32,081 bases of DNA from Oceanicola sp. (GCA_022447275.1 JAKVBK010000033.1:1-32081); one strand, 5' to 3'. Numbered from the stretch's first letter, positions 1-8,486 are shown. Made by a program: numbers and translations. The notes: a model not told the origin generated them from the letters alone.

Positions 1-149
1 AGCCTGTGTTTATGCGGTGCGGGCAGGGCACATCAGCAAATCGTCGCGGCCTACTTCTGCGTTCGCCGATCAAGAGGGGGGTATTAGGGGGGGTACGATT
101 TTTCAAAGTGCATATATCTGTTTATTTACATGTACTAAATGGGAAATAG
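1..149. other. Non-coding flank downstream of tRNA-Ser
   Basis: I see no convincing gene here. The stretch lies just past the 3' end of the leftward tRNA-Ser. It contains two G-tracts, GGGGGGTA at 76-83 and GGGGGGGTA at 87-95, about one helical turn apart, and an AT-rich segment at about 97-147. A plus-strand open frame crosses it but continues through the tRNA gene, so it is not a real gene. The 3' ends of tRNA genes are common integration sites, but no integrase or repeated tRNA 3' end is visible inside the window. Confidence 0.4.
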
Positions 150-239
150 TGGCGGACAGTGAGGGATTCGAACCCTCGAGACGGTTTCCCGCCTACACAC
201 TTTCCAGGCGTGCGCCTTCGACCACTCGGCCAACTGTCC
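150..239 (-). tRNA. tRNA-Ser(GGA)
   Basis: On the minus strand the gene folds into a cloverleaf typical of a class II tRNA. The 7-bp acceptor stem pairs GGACAGT (239-233) with ACTGTCC (160-154). A discriminator G (153) and a genome-encoded CCA (152-150) follow. The D-arm begins TGGCCGAGTGG. The anticodon loop CTGGAAA has anticodon GGA and reads UCC/UCU serine codons. A long variable arm, as expected for tRNA-Ser, precedes the T-loop GGTTCGAATCC. Total length including CCA is 90 nt. It lies 136 bases downstream of the alaX-type gene on the same strand, and no terminator is visible between them. Confidence 0.97.
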
Positions 240-375
240 GTGGCGAGGGACCTATCCCAGAACTTGGTCAGGATGCAAGAGCTAGAACGTATGGAATTGC
301 GGATAGAGCAAGACTAATTTGCGAGGCGGCTCATCGGTCACGATTTCGCAGGGCGCAAGGCACACGGGCGTGGCT

Positions 376-1107
376 TCAACTCTCAAGATGCAAAGAGACG
401 CGCCGGTTCCGCCGGCCCTTCTTTTCAATCTTCCCAAGACGGATCTGGCCGATCTCGGCACTGCGGGCCACATGGGTGCCCCCACAGGGCTGTAGGTCCA
501 CTTGCGTCTCTGCTGTGCCAATCCGCACAAGGCGCACCTGCCCCGCGCCACGGGGAGGCTGCACCGACATCGTTTTGACGAGGCCCGGATTGGCGTCCAA
601 CTCCGCATCGGTGATCCAGCTTTCGCTCACCACGAGATCCTGATCGATCAACGCCTGCAGTTGCGCCTGCAGTTCCTCCTTATTTTCTGGGGCATCCGGC
701 ATGTCAAAATCAAGCCGCCCCTTCTCAGAGGTGATCTGCCCCCCTGTCACGGGCAAGGGAATAACAACGGAGAGCAGGTGCAACGCCGTATGGATGCGCA
801 TGTGCAGATAGCGCCTGTCCCAATCCAGCGTCTGGGTTACCGCTGTACCAATGGGGGGAAGCGGTTGCGCCTCTGCAGGAACACAAATCGACGCGCCATC
901 CGCCGCTTTGATCGTAGTCGCAATCGAAAGACGCCTGTCGCCCCAAGTCAGGCTGCCACTATCGCCCGGCTGTCCGCCCCCTTGAGGATAGAAAATCGTC
1001 CGGTCGAGGATCAAGCCGCCCTCCTCGGTATGGGCGATGACAGTGGCCTCATCCTGTTCGAGATACGCATCCTCACGATAAAGCGGGCGCTGGTCGGTCT
1101 GGGTCAT
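376..1107 (-). CDS. Alanyl-tRNA editing protein (AlaX-type)
   Basis: The 243-aa product is a free-standing relative of the AlaRS editing domain, which hydrolyses Ser-tRNA(Ala) or Gly-tRNA(Ala) in the cytoplasm. An N-terminal segment with the GGGQPGD motif (residues 43-49) is followed by the zinc-binding pairs HTALH (H106, H110) and CGGTH (C208, H212), all four ligands present. The length and the presence of the N-terminal beta-barrel segment suit the AlaX-M type. Its ATG overlaps the stop of the upstream channel gene by one base (TAATG), so translation is probably coupled. It is the last protein gene of the cysK-mscS-alaX run before tRNA-Ser. Family assignment is firm; substrate preference is inferred. 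Confidence 0.92.
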   Translation of the reverse strand: MTQTDQRPLYREDAYLEQDEATVIAHTEEGGLILDRTIFYPQGGGQPGDSGSLTWGDRRLSIATTIKAADGASICVPAEAQPLPPIGTAVTQTLDWDRRYLHMRIHTALHLLSVVIPLPVTGGQITSEKGRLDFDMPDAPENKEELQAQLQALIDQDLVVSESWITDAELDANPGLVKTMSVQPPRGAGQVRLVRIGTAETQVDLQPCGGTHVARSAEIGQIRLGKIEKKGRRNRRVSLHLES

Positions 1108-3560
1108 TAGCGGGGGTCCTCCGGTTCTGCGGCATCGTCGCCCTGCTCGTCGTCATACCCCTCGCCCAGCGGGCCGAGCGCCTCTTGTGAGGTATCGGTT
1201 GGCGCCACTGGCCCAGACGCGGGCACGCCCGAGAGCGCCTCTGGGTTTCGGAGCCAGAGATCGCGCTGTGCAAAGGGAATTTCGATGCCCTCAGCCTCGA
1301 ACCGGGCGGCAATCAAATGATTGACCTCGGTTTTCACACGCAGCATCTGGTTGACGTCGCGCAGGATCATCCGCAGTTCGAAATCCAGGCTGTCCGCGCC
1401 AAAGCCTGCAAAGACGATCATGGGCGGCGGGTTCACGATGACAATCGGATGCGCCTCGGCGATCTCCTGAAGGATGGTCTGCACTCTGCGCGTGTCTGTG
1501 CCATAGGCAACGCCCACGGGAACAATCAGCCGCCCCGTCAGGCTCGATTTGGTCCAGTTTGTGACTTGCCCACTGATCAGGTCAGCGTTTGGCACGATGA
1601 CATCCGTCCGGTCAAAAGTTTCGATCGTGGTCGATCGCACAGAGATGCGGCGCACGGTGCCCATCACACCGCCAATCTCGATCCAATCGCCCTCCGATAC
1701 AGGGCGCTCAACCAACAAGATGAGCCCGGACACGAAATTGGATGCGATGGTTTGCATCCCGAAGCCAATTCCAACTGAAAGCGCGCCCGCGACGATGGCC
1801 AACGATGACAAGTCGATCCCGGCGGCCGTGATAGCAACCACGGCCGCGAGGAACAGGCCGATGTAGCCGACGCCCGATACCACGGCCGTGCGCCCGCCAA
1901 CATCCAAACGGGTTTTGGGCAGGACAGAATTGCGCAAAGTGCCTTGCACCATCCGCGTTGCTACGTATCCAATCATGAAAACGACAATGAATGTCAGCAA
2001 ACTGCCCGGACTTACGCGGATGCCCCCAAAGCTCACGCCGGAGACGAAGCGTTGCCACAGTTCGGTCAGATCGGCCTCGCGCGCCCCCCATGCCAGTGCA
2101 AAGAGAGGCAGTGACACCAAGGTCAATCCAATGCCAAGCAGCACCGGCACCAATCCTTCAGAAGGTTGCTGATCGCTGCCTTCCTCTTGCGACGTTCCGT
2201 TGATCAGTATGACACGATATATGTCTGTCAGCACGCGATGCAGCACCAGGATCCCGCCGAGGAGCGCCAGGCTCAGGATCAACGGATAGATCAGCGCACG
2301 GGCCCCAACACCGTAGCCGGCAAGCGCCAGTACAATGCCTGCCAAGCTGAGCAGAGTAAGCACCCGCCCTGCCCCGGCAACGAAATGATCGCGGTAGTCT
2401 AGCGCGATGTCTTCGTCGGTTTCTGGCTTCTCAGTGCGCACCATGCCCGCCATGACGCGGCCTAATCGGGCAATGAAAATGCCGCCCAGCACCACCGGTA
2501 CAGCTTGTATGACAGCATTGGCGCCTTCGCTGAGCCCCGGCCGGGCTGTTACGAGTTCTGCCAGTTCAAAAACGGCCGCCGAGATCCCAATGCCCAACAG
2601 CGCGTGGCGCGCCGCCGGGCTTTCTTTCGCGGAAATCGAAAGGAACGGCTTGCCCAGCAAAACATCAGGGAACAGAACATGGCCCAGCCAGACAGACCCC
2701 CATATCCAAGCAGCCATCCACATCACCGTGGTCATCACCGCATCTATTCGAGGCGCCACCAAACCGGCGGACAAGAAAGCAGAGGCAATCGCCAGCACAC
2801 CCAAAACAGCAATGATTGCACCTGCGCCCGACAGCAGCGTTTTGATCAGCCAATGCAATTCGCGGTTGCTGCGCAAAATGATGGCTGCAGCCACCCGACG
2901 CGACCATGGCTGGGCCCGCAGCAAGGCCAGAGAACCGACAACAATCAACGTAATGACCAGCGGCAGGCGTTTGAGCAAAAGCGCGCGTTGCGACGGCGAC
3001 GTAAACACGCGCTTCACCTCACGCCACAGATCATGTGCCCAATTTTGCACAGCCGCCCAAGCTTCCATGAGGTTTTTGGGCGCCAATGGAGACGGACCAA
3101 TCTGTAGAAGGCCTTCGGTCTGGCGCTCACGCAAGATCGTATCGATCTCTGAGATCAGCCCATCCGCCCTCAAATAGGCTTCTTCTGCGCGGATAACGGG
3201 CGCCCTGAGGCTTGCCAATTGCGCTTGCAAAGCAGCCCGGCGCGCCGCAATTTCGGGGTCTTCTACCGAGCCATCCGTGGGCGCTGGCCCAAGGGCAGCC
3301 AATTGGCGTTCCACCGTTTCGATCCGTGCTGCATTGGTTGACTGCGCTTTCTGAAATTCGCTGCGATAGACCACAATGTCAGATCGGAGCACCTCGAACG
3401 CATCTGACGAAGCGCGGTTCGCTTCAACGGCTTCCTCGGCCCTCTGGGCGACCCGTTCCCACTCCTCGTAATAAGCATCGCTCACCGTATTTGACTGCGC
3501 CCCAGCTGCAAAAGGCAGCCAAAGAACAAGTGCAAGTACAGCGAGCAGTGTTCTGATCAT
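1107..3560 (-). CDS. DUF3772-type mechanosensitive channel (MscS family)
   Basis: The 817-aa product is a large MscS-superfamily channel of the inner membrane, expected to release solutes on hypo-osmotic shock. A signal peptide (about 1-22, ending AAGAQ) leads into a periplasmic helical region (about 25-190) with coiled-coil-like Ala/Glu/Arg composition, the part usually annotated DUF3772. About ten hydrophobic segments lie between 198 and 590. The MscS pore and beta-domain signature is at about 593-670 (GFGMQTIASNF near 599-609, then ERPVSEGDWIEIG). A C-terminal alpha/beta domain ends with IPFAQRDLWL (761-770) and an acidic, disordered tail. The ATG sits inside the cysK stop (ATGA), so the two are translationally coupled. 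Which stimulus gates it cannot be told from sequence. Confidence 0.92.
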   Translation of the reverse strand: MIRTLLAVLALVLWLPFAAGAQSNTVSDAYYEEWERVAQRAEEAVEANRASSDAFEVLRSDIVVYRSEFQKAQSTNAARIETVERQLAALGPAPTDGSVEDPEIAARRAALQAQLASLRAPVIRAEEAYLRADGLISEIDTILRERQTEGLLQIGPSPLAPKNLMEAWAAVQNWAHDLWREVKRVFTSPSQRALLLKRLPLVITLIVVGSLALLRAQPWSRRVAAAIILRSNRELHWLIKTLLSGAGAIIAVLGVLAIASAFLSAGLVAPRIDAVMTTVMWMAAWIWGSVWLGHVLFPDVLLGKPFLSISAKESPAARHALLGIGISAAVFELAELVTARPGLSEGANAVIQAVPVVLGGIFIARLGRVMAGMVRTEKPETDEDIALDYRDHFVAGAGRVLTLLSLAGIVLALAGYGVGARALIYPLILSLALLGGILVLHRVLTDIYRVILINGTSQEEGSDQQPSEGLVPVLLGIGLTLVSLPLFALAWGAREADLTELWQRFVSGVSFGGIRVSPGSLLTFIVVFMIGYVATRMVQGTLRNSVLPKTRLDVGGRTAVVSGVGYIGLFLAAVVAITAAGIDLSSLAIVAGALSVGIGFGMQTIASNFVSGLILLVERPVSEGDWIEIGGVMGTVRRISVRSTTIETFDRTDVIVPNADLISGQVTNWTKSSLTGRLIVPVGVAYGTDTRRVQTILQEIAEAHPIVIVNPPPMIVFAGFGADSLDFELRMILRDVNQMLRVKTEVNHLIAARFEAEGIEIPFAQRDLWLRNPEALSGVPASGPVAPTDTSQEALGPLGEGYDDEQGDDAAEPEDPR

Positions 3561-4588
3561 GCTTCAAAAACCTCCGGAAGATCCGGGATGCTGCGAGTTA
3601 GGAATGCGGGCACGGGCAGGCCTTTCTCAGCCAAGAAATCTGCATTGTAGAGGCGTGACGCATAGCGGGTTCCGTAATCGCACAGTATCGTCGCGATCGT
3701 GTGACCGGGCCCAAGTTCCCGTGCCATGCGGATCGCACCTGCAATATTGACACCGGAGGAGGCGCCAAGGCAAAGACCTTCCTCTTCAAGAAGGTCAAAA
3801 ATAATGGGCAGAGCCTCGGAGTCCGGGATGTTGAAGGACATATCCGGGGTAAAGCCTTCAAGGTTTGCTGTGATCCGGCCTTGTCCGATGCCTTCAGCGA
3901 TCGAGCTGCCTTCCGCCTTCAACGCCCCGTCGGTGTAGTAGCTGTAGAGCGCAGCACCATCGGGATCGGCCAAACCGATCTTCACGCCTTTCGGTTGCAG
4001 CGCCTCTGCCATACCAGCCAAAGTGCCGCCGGATCCGACCGCACAGATAAAGCCGTCCAGCTTGCCGTCCGTCTGTGACCAGATTTCAGGGCCGGTTGTT
4101 TCAATATGGGCTTGTCTATTCGCAACATTGTCGAACTGGTTGGCCCAAATGGCGCCCCCTTCCAATGTCTTGTTAAGTTCTTCCGCCAAGCGACCGGAAT
4201 AGCGCACGAAATTGTTTGGATTTCGGTAAGGAACCGCAGGCACCTCGACAAGATGCGCCCCTGCAGTTCTCAACATATCCTTCTTTTCCTGGCTCTGCGT
4301 CTCAGGGATAACGATCACCGTCCGAAACCCCATGGAAGCCCCCACAAGGGCCAAGCCAATTCCAGTGTTGCCCGCGGTGCCCTCAACGATCGTGCCACCG
4401 GGCTTGAGCCGGCCTGAAGCAATGGCATCCTTGATGATAAAGAGCGCGGCACGATCCTTGACGGATTGCCCCGGGTTCATGAACTCGGCCTTGCCAAGGA
4501 TTTCACATCCGGTTTCCTCGCTTGCGCGACGCAGCTTGATTAGGGGGGTATTGCCGACCGTGTCGGCCAAGTCTGAACGCACCTGCAT
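3557..4588 (-). CDS. cysK: Cysteine synthase (O-acetylserine sulfhydrylase)
   Basis: The 343-aa PLP enzyme makes cysteine from O-acetylserine and sulfide. The PLP lysine lies in PGQSVKDR (K44), the substrate loop is GTAGNTG (70-76), the phosphate-binding loop is GSGGT (185-189) and the C-terminal PLP-ring serine lies in ASSGV (276-280). I chose the ATG at 4588 because GGAGG lies five bases upstream and the fold starts at once (LADTVGNTPLI). A longer frame from 4732 has no site and adds non-homologous sequence. A TTGACA hexamer on the minus strand at 4640-4645 may be part of a promoter, but I see no good -10. In Rhodobacter, cysK is linked to trgAB and tellurite resistance, and the same arrangement is seen here. 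Confidence 0.95.
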   Translation of the reverse strand: MQVRSDLADTVGNTPLIKLRRASEETGCEILGKAEFMNPGQSVKDRAALFIIKDAIASGRLKPGGTIVEGTAGNTGIGLALVGASMGFRTVIVIPETQSQEKKDMLRTAGAHLVEVPAVPYRNPNNFVRYSGRLAEELNKTLEGGAIWANQFDNVANRQAHIETTGPEIWSQTDGKLDGFICAVGSGGTLAGMAEALQPKGVKIGLADPDGAALYSYYTDGALKAEGSSIAEGIGQGRITANLEGFTPDMSFNIPDSEALPIIFDLLEEEGLCLGASSGVNIAGAIRMARELGPGHTIATILCDYGTRYASRLYNADFLAEKGLPVPAFLTRSIPDLPEVFEA

Positions 4589-4694
4589 GAAAGCCTCCGC
4601 ACCTTTGTACTGATATGTGAGTATCTTTCGTTGGCCCGGTGTCAACCGAAACGGGCTGCACAACGCCCGCAAGTTTACGTGCATCCAGCGTATG

Positions 4695-5441
4695 TCAGGC
4701 GGCGGGAAGCAGATGAACAAGGGATTTGGCATAGTCTGGCTCTTGTTGCCACGAACAGGCTACCTCCCAAGCCATAACCGCCTGCTGCGCCAAGGGCGTG
4801 CAGGGCCCGATATGCGCACGATCAAAGAGGGTGAGATCCCTGCGCGCCTCATCCCAATCCAGCAGGGCAAGCCGTCCATCAGGGCATCGCAGGAGATTGG
4901 CCGGGCCCAAATCGCCATGAATGGCGGAGCAGGGACCGGCAGCGACCGCCGCCCAAGCCGCCCGGCAGCGCCGCGCTGCGGGCTTGCCCATCGCCCCAAG
5001 ATCGACATCCCCTGCACGCGCCTCGACCAACAGAACCTTTGAAGACGCAAATCCCGGCCGTTGGCAGATGTCTTTGGTTTTCATGTGAAATGCGCCCAAA
5101 GGACGTGACAGCGCCGCCAAATCCCGCCGCGTGGCCGCTTGGCCCTCGACAAAGGGCTCACAGGTCCAGCCATCCTCGGCCAAGCGCCCCCTCAGGCTGC
5201 GGACCATGGTCGGAACAAAAAGCCCGCACGCGCGGGCGATATCATGGAGATCCGAAAGCCATTGCAGTGCGGCTTCACTGCGCCTTGTAGATTTGAACAC
5301 AAGGGACGGGCCTGACCCTTTCGTGCGCAAGACGCGGTTGCGATGGCCCCCATGCAGGGGGAGCAGGTCAGCAGACACCCCCCAAGCCGCCAGCGGCGGC
5401 AAGGCGGCAGGAGGCCTACCCTGCACCCTTTTGCCCCTCAT
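4695..5441 (-). CDS. APH/choline-kinase-type phosphotransferase
   Basis: The 248-aa product has the C-lobe signature of the aminoglycoside phosphotransferase/choline kinase superfamily. The Brenner-type catalytic loop is HGDLGPAN (H175, D177, N182) and the metal-binding LLDWDEA has D195 and D197. The N-lobe is short, with a possible ATP lysine in LVFK (K50). The ATG at 5441 lies 26 bases inside the 3' end of trgB, so the two genes are co-transcribed and probably coupled; internal GTG starts cannot be excluded. The substrate is unknown. Given the neighbours (trgB, cysK) a small metabolite or lipid head group is more likely than an antibiotic. It is shorter than many APH enzymes but has all the expected catalytic residues. 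Confidence 0.85.
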   Translation of the reverse strand: MRGKRVQGRPPAALPPLAAWGVSADLLPLHGGHRNRVLRTKGSGPSLVFKSTRRSEAALQWLSDLHDIARACGLFVPTMVRSLRGRLAEDGWTCEPFVEGQAATRRDLAALSRPLGAFHMKTKDICQRPGFASSKVLLVEARAGDVDLGAMGKPAARRCRAAWAAVAAGPCSAIHGDLGPANLLRCPDGRLALLDWDEARRDLTLFDRAHIGPCTPLAQQAVMAWEVACSWQQEPDYAKSLVHLLPAA

Positions 5442-6588
5442 TCCGCTTCCGGGTGAACACGACTTGCCGCTCCGCCTGCAAATCTGGCCGTTTGCGCGCC
5501 AGATAGAGTGCCGAAAGGGCCAGCGGCCCGTTTGCCACCTCGCCCGTGTCCAGCAGATGCATCAATTCCTCAAAAGAGATCACATGGGCCCGTATGTCTT
5601 CGTCCTCCGACGCCATGCCTCCGGTACCGGCGGCACTGTCGGGAAGATCCGCGATTCCAATGAACGAAAAGACAAATTCCGTCTTTGCCGCAGGCGATGG
5701 ATAGGCGCCGGGCAATTCGATCAAACGTGCAAGCTCAAGCCCAGCCTCTTCGCGCGCCTCGCGCAGCACGGTTTCACGGGGCGTCTCCCCCGGATCAACG
5801 CGCCCCGCAATGGCCTCCAAAGACCAAGGCTGCGGATCCCCACGCCCATAGATGCCCATGCGAAACTGTTCGACCAGCAATACCCGGTCACGAACCGGAT
5901 CATAGGGCAGCACCGTGGCCGCATCGCCTGAAACAAAAACAGAGCGGTGCAATTCCGGTGACATCTGCCCATCAAATTTACGGTGCCGCAGACGGTATTC
6001 CTCGACTGAGAAAAAGTCCGCATAAGCAACGGTCCGGGTTCGCACCTCAACATCCGAGGGCTCTGCGAAACGGCGCAGGGTTGTCGGAGCAGGGCTGGCC
6101 GCATTCTGCGCGGCCTGCGCCCGCGTCAGCAGCGATGGCAGACGCTCTTGCACCCTGCGCGGCGATTGTCGCCCAAACATGGCGATGGCCTCACGTGCAG
6201 CGATGGTCTGTCGTGGTCCGTTCAGAACGCTCCAACGGTGCAGATCCCAAGGCTCTGCTGGTTCAAGCATTTCATCCCCATGCCAGTAGACCTCGGCCCC
6301 ACAAGACCCATCCTCGGTGTTCACCTGCAACTGGCGCACACCGTACCCGTGCCCCCCCTCATAGAAATCGAGGCGCGCTTTCTGATCGGCCGTAGGCCGG
6401 ATCAACAGCCCCTCCGCGACCCAGCCCTGCTTGGGCACAATCATTGGGTAGTCTGCCCCCACCACGCGATAAGCAACATGGTCAACCAGCCATGCTGCCT
6501 CAGCTGCGACGTCACCGCCAGCGACGGCCTGAAGCAGGGGCAGATGTCTTAGGGTGCCATAAAGGAAAAGCGCGGATTGATCAGACAC
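5416..6588 (-). CDS. trgB: TrgB-like GGCT-Nudix fusion (tellurite resistance)
   Basis: The 390-aa product has two domains. Residues 1 to about 130 resemble the gamma-glutamylcyclotransferase/AIG2 fold: YGTL (10-13) at the substrate loop and the probable catalytic E77 in DFYEGGHGYGV. Residues about 185-385 form a Nudix hydrolase of the ADP-ribose pyrophosphatase type. The complete Nudix box spans 262-284 (GRVDPGE then REAREEAGL), and EQFRMG precedes it. I prefer the GTG at 6588, since GAGG lies eight bases upstream and YGTL then lies near the N-terminus; an in-frame GTG at 6636 would add 16 residues. It follows trgA by 51 bases and overlaps the next kinase gene. TrgB of Rhodobacter sphaeroides is part of the trgAB tellurite locus. 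The biochemical link to tellurite is not known to me. Confidence 0.9.
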   Translation of the reverse strand: MSDQSALFLYGTLRHLPLLQAVAGGDVAAEAAWLVDHVAYRVVGADYPMIVPKQGWVAEGLLIRPTADQKARLDFYEGGHGYGVRQLQVNTEDGSCGAEVYWHGDEMLEPAEPWDLHRWSVLNGPRQTIAAREAIAMFGRQSPRRVQERLPSLLTRAQAAQNAASPAPTTLRRFAEPSDVEVRTRTVAYADFFSVEEYRLRHRKFDGQMSPELHRSVFVSGDAATVLPYDPVRDRVLLVEQFRMGIYGRGDPQPWSLEAIAGRVDPGETPRETVLREAREEAGLELARLIELPGAYPSPAAKTEFVFSFIGIADLPDSAAGTGGMASEDEDIRAHVISFEELMHLLDTGEVANGPLALSALYLARKRPDLQAERQVVFTRKRNEGQKGAG

Positions 6589-6639
6589 TGGCCTAGCCTC
6601 AACAAAATTGCACCTTGCCCGCCAATGGGAAGGCACGGC

Positions 6640-7086
6640 CTACAAGAAACGCCGCTTTGCCCATTCAGCCAGAAGCGCAGATCCGATGCCCCCGAACAAC
6701 AACACGAGGCCCGGAGTTGGGTCCTCGAGGAGCAGAAGGCTATAGTCAGAAATCAAGCCGAAAACCGCATTGATGGCCTCGCTTGGATCGCCGTAGCGTT
6801 TCTTCAACGACAGCTCCAGCATGCGCCAGATCGACCAGAACAGAACGGCAAAAAAATACACTGTGAAAGCACCACGCACCCCATGGCCGATTGCTCCAAC
6901 GTAGCTTTTGCCCGAAACGAGGCGCCCCACGACCCGCCAGCCTGTGATCAGGCCCAATCCAGCGTTCACGATCGGCAGCCATCCCGCCGGCGTGCCTTCT
7001 GGCAAAAGGCCAATATAGAGAACTGAGGCAAACCACGCGACCCCCGCCAAGGAGAGGGCTGCAAAGAGGCGCGCGGCTGTGGGCAT
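6640..7086 (-). CDS. trgA: TrgA family membrane protein
   Basis: The 148-aa product is a small inner-membrane protein with about four hydrophobic segments (roughly 6-26, 36-55, 66-88 and 125-142). It ends in the basic sequence AEWAKRRFL. The sequence and its position directly before a GGCT-Nudix gene match TrgA, the first gene of the tellurite-resistance locus trgAB. The ATG at 7086 has GGAG seven bases upstream; a longer frame from 7191 would run into the upstream gene and adds a non-hydrophobic leader. Only 14 bases separate it from the stop of the CFA-synthase-like gene, so the two are surely co-transcribed. How TrgA acts on tellurite is not established. Confidence 0.88.
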   Translation of the reverse strand: MPTAARLFAALSLAGVAWFASVLYIGLLPEGTPAGWLPIVNAGLGLITGWRVVGRLVSGKSYVGAIGHGVRGAFTVYFFAVLFWSIWRMLELSLKKRYGDPSEAINAVFGLISDYSLLLLEDPTPGLVLLFGGIGSALLAEWAKRRFL

Positions 7087-7100
7087 CGGGCGACTCCGGA

Positions 7101-8315
7101 TCAGGTGGTGGGACGGGTTACGGTGATCTGGGTCACGTCGCAGCTGCCCGAAGAAAAGGTCGAGGCGCAGGATGTGAGATAGAAATCCCACATACGGCGG
7201 AACCGATCATCAAAGCCCATCGCAGCAACGTCGCTCCAACGATCGTTGAAGGTTTCATGCCATCGGCGCAGGGTCGTGGAATAGCTGGGCCCAAACTCGC
7301 GACTGCCTGAAACGCTAAGACCGGCCTTTTCAACCTCTTTGCGCAGCACTGAAGGGCTGGGCAGCATCCCCCCGGGAAAGATATATTTCTGAATGAAATC
7401 AACACCTTTTCGATACGCCTCCCAGCGGCTATCTTCAACAGTGATGATCTGGAGGGTGGCGTTCTTGCCTGGCTTGAGGCGGTTTTTCACCGTGTCAAAG
7501 TAAACAGGCCAGTATTTCTCGCCCACGGCTTCGAACATCTCAATCGAGGCGATCCCGTCATAGGTGCCGCGCTCATCGCGGTAATCTTGCAATTTGATCT
7601 CAACCATGTCGGACAGGCCAAGTCTCTGCATCCGCGCAACGGCAAAATCATGCTGCTCTTTTGAGATGGTCAGGCCCGTTACGCGCAAGCCGCGCTCCTT
7701 GGCAGCATATTCCGCAAAGCCGCCCCATCCGCAGCCGATTTCCAGAACATGGTCACCGGGTTGTGCACCCATCTGATCTACCATTGAGGCATATTTGGCA
7801 GTCTGGGCTTTCTCGAGGCTTTCCTGACCGGTCTCGTAGAGCGCCGATGAATACGTCATCGTGTCGTCCAGCCAGAGGCCGTAGAAATCGTTCCCAAGGT
7901 CATAGTGGTACGAGATGTTCTTCTTGGCCTGACGCTTGCTGTTGGATTGCAGCCAAAAGCGCAGTCGCTCATAGGCGCGCACGAGGCTCATCCCCGGAAA
8001 GCCATCATAGACAGCCGCGTTGTCTTCGTGGACGAAATCCATGAAGGCCTGAAGGTCAGGTGTGGTCCACCACCCGTCGAGATAGGCATCGCAGAAACCC
8101 AGATCCCCCTCCCGGATCAGGCGAGAGAAGACATCATCGTTATGGATCTTGATATGGGCTACCGGGCCCGGTTTATGCCCCTCGACGCGGAACACCCGGC
8201 CATCGGACAGTTCAAAATCCAGGCGCCCGTGATTAATCTTCTGCGCTTGCTGAAAGACTGCCGTAAAATACCGAGGCAGATCGCGTTGCCCCTGTATATC
8301 TGTCATGACACTCAT
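7101..8315 (-). CDS. CFA-synthase-like SAM methyltransferase
   Basis: The 404-aa product belongs to the cyclopropane-fatty-acyl-phospholipid synthase family, SAM-dependent enzymes acting on unsaturated acyl chains of membrane phospholipids. Motifs seen: YHYDLGNDFY (137-146), SAM-binding VLEIGCGWGGF (190-200) and the C-terminal DFIQKYIFPGGMLPS (306-320). Two residues that bind bicarbonate in the E. coli enzyme appear changed: the Cys of YSCA is Ser here (YSSA, S157), and the His before TIG aligns with Q289. This points to the alternative CFA-like subgroup, so the product may not be a cyclopropane. The ATG at 8315 follows a GGGGGGAA site. It heads the trgAB gene run and has a dyad-rich upstream region. 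Confidence 0.85.
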   Translation of the reverse strand: MSVMTDIQGQRDLPRYFTAVFQQAQKINHGRLDFELSDGRVFRVEGHKPGPVAHIKIHNDDVFSRLIREGDLGFCDAYLDGWWTTPDLQAFMDFVHEDNAAVYDGFPGMSLVRAYERLRFWLQSNSKRQAKKNISYHYDLGNDFYGLWLDDTMTYSSALYETGQESLEKAQTAKYASMVDQMGAQPGDHVLEIGCGWGGFAEYAAKERGLRVTGLTISKEQHDFAVARMQRLGLSDMVEIKLQDYRDERGTYDGIASIEMFEAVGEKYWPVYFDTVKNRLKPGKNATLQIITVEDSRWEAYRKGVDFIQKYIFPGGMLPSPSVLRKEVEKAGLSVSGSREFGPSYSTTLRRWHETFNDRWSDVAAMGFDDRFRRMWDFYLTSCASTFSSGSCDVTQITVTRPTT

Positions 8316-8486
8316 CAGGTTCCCCCCAAGTCGACCTTCTGCGAACACACAGCTTTTCCCACGAAAACTGTCTCGCTGCTCTTACAACCACCTGCGGTGA
8401 CCATGTCGGCCAAATACCGAGAAAGTCCAGAGCAGGCGACCCCCATTTTTGTATGCGATGCCAACACCATTTTCATGTTCGGTCAA

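Noticed and set aside
17-643. Plus-strand frame of 208 codons at the left edge
   Set aside because: It passes through the tRNA-Ser gene and the opposite strand of the alaX-type gene, with no family resemblance.
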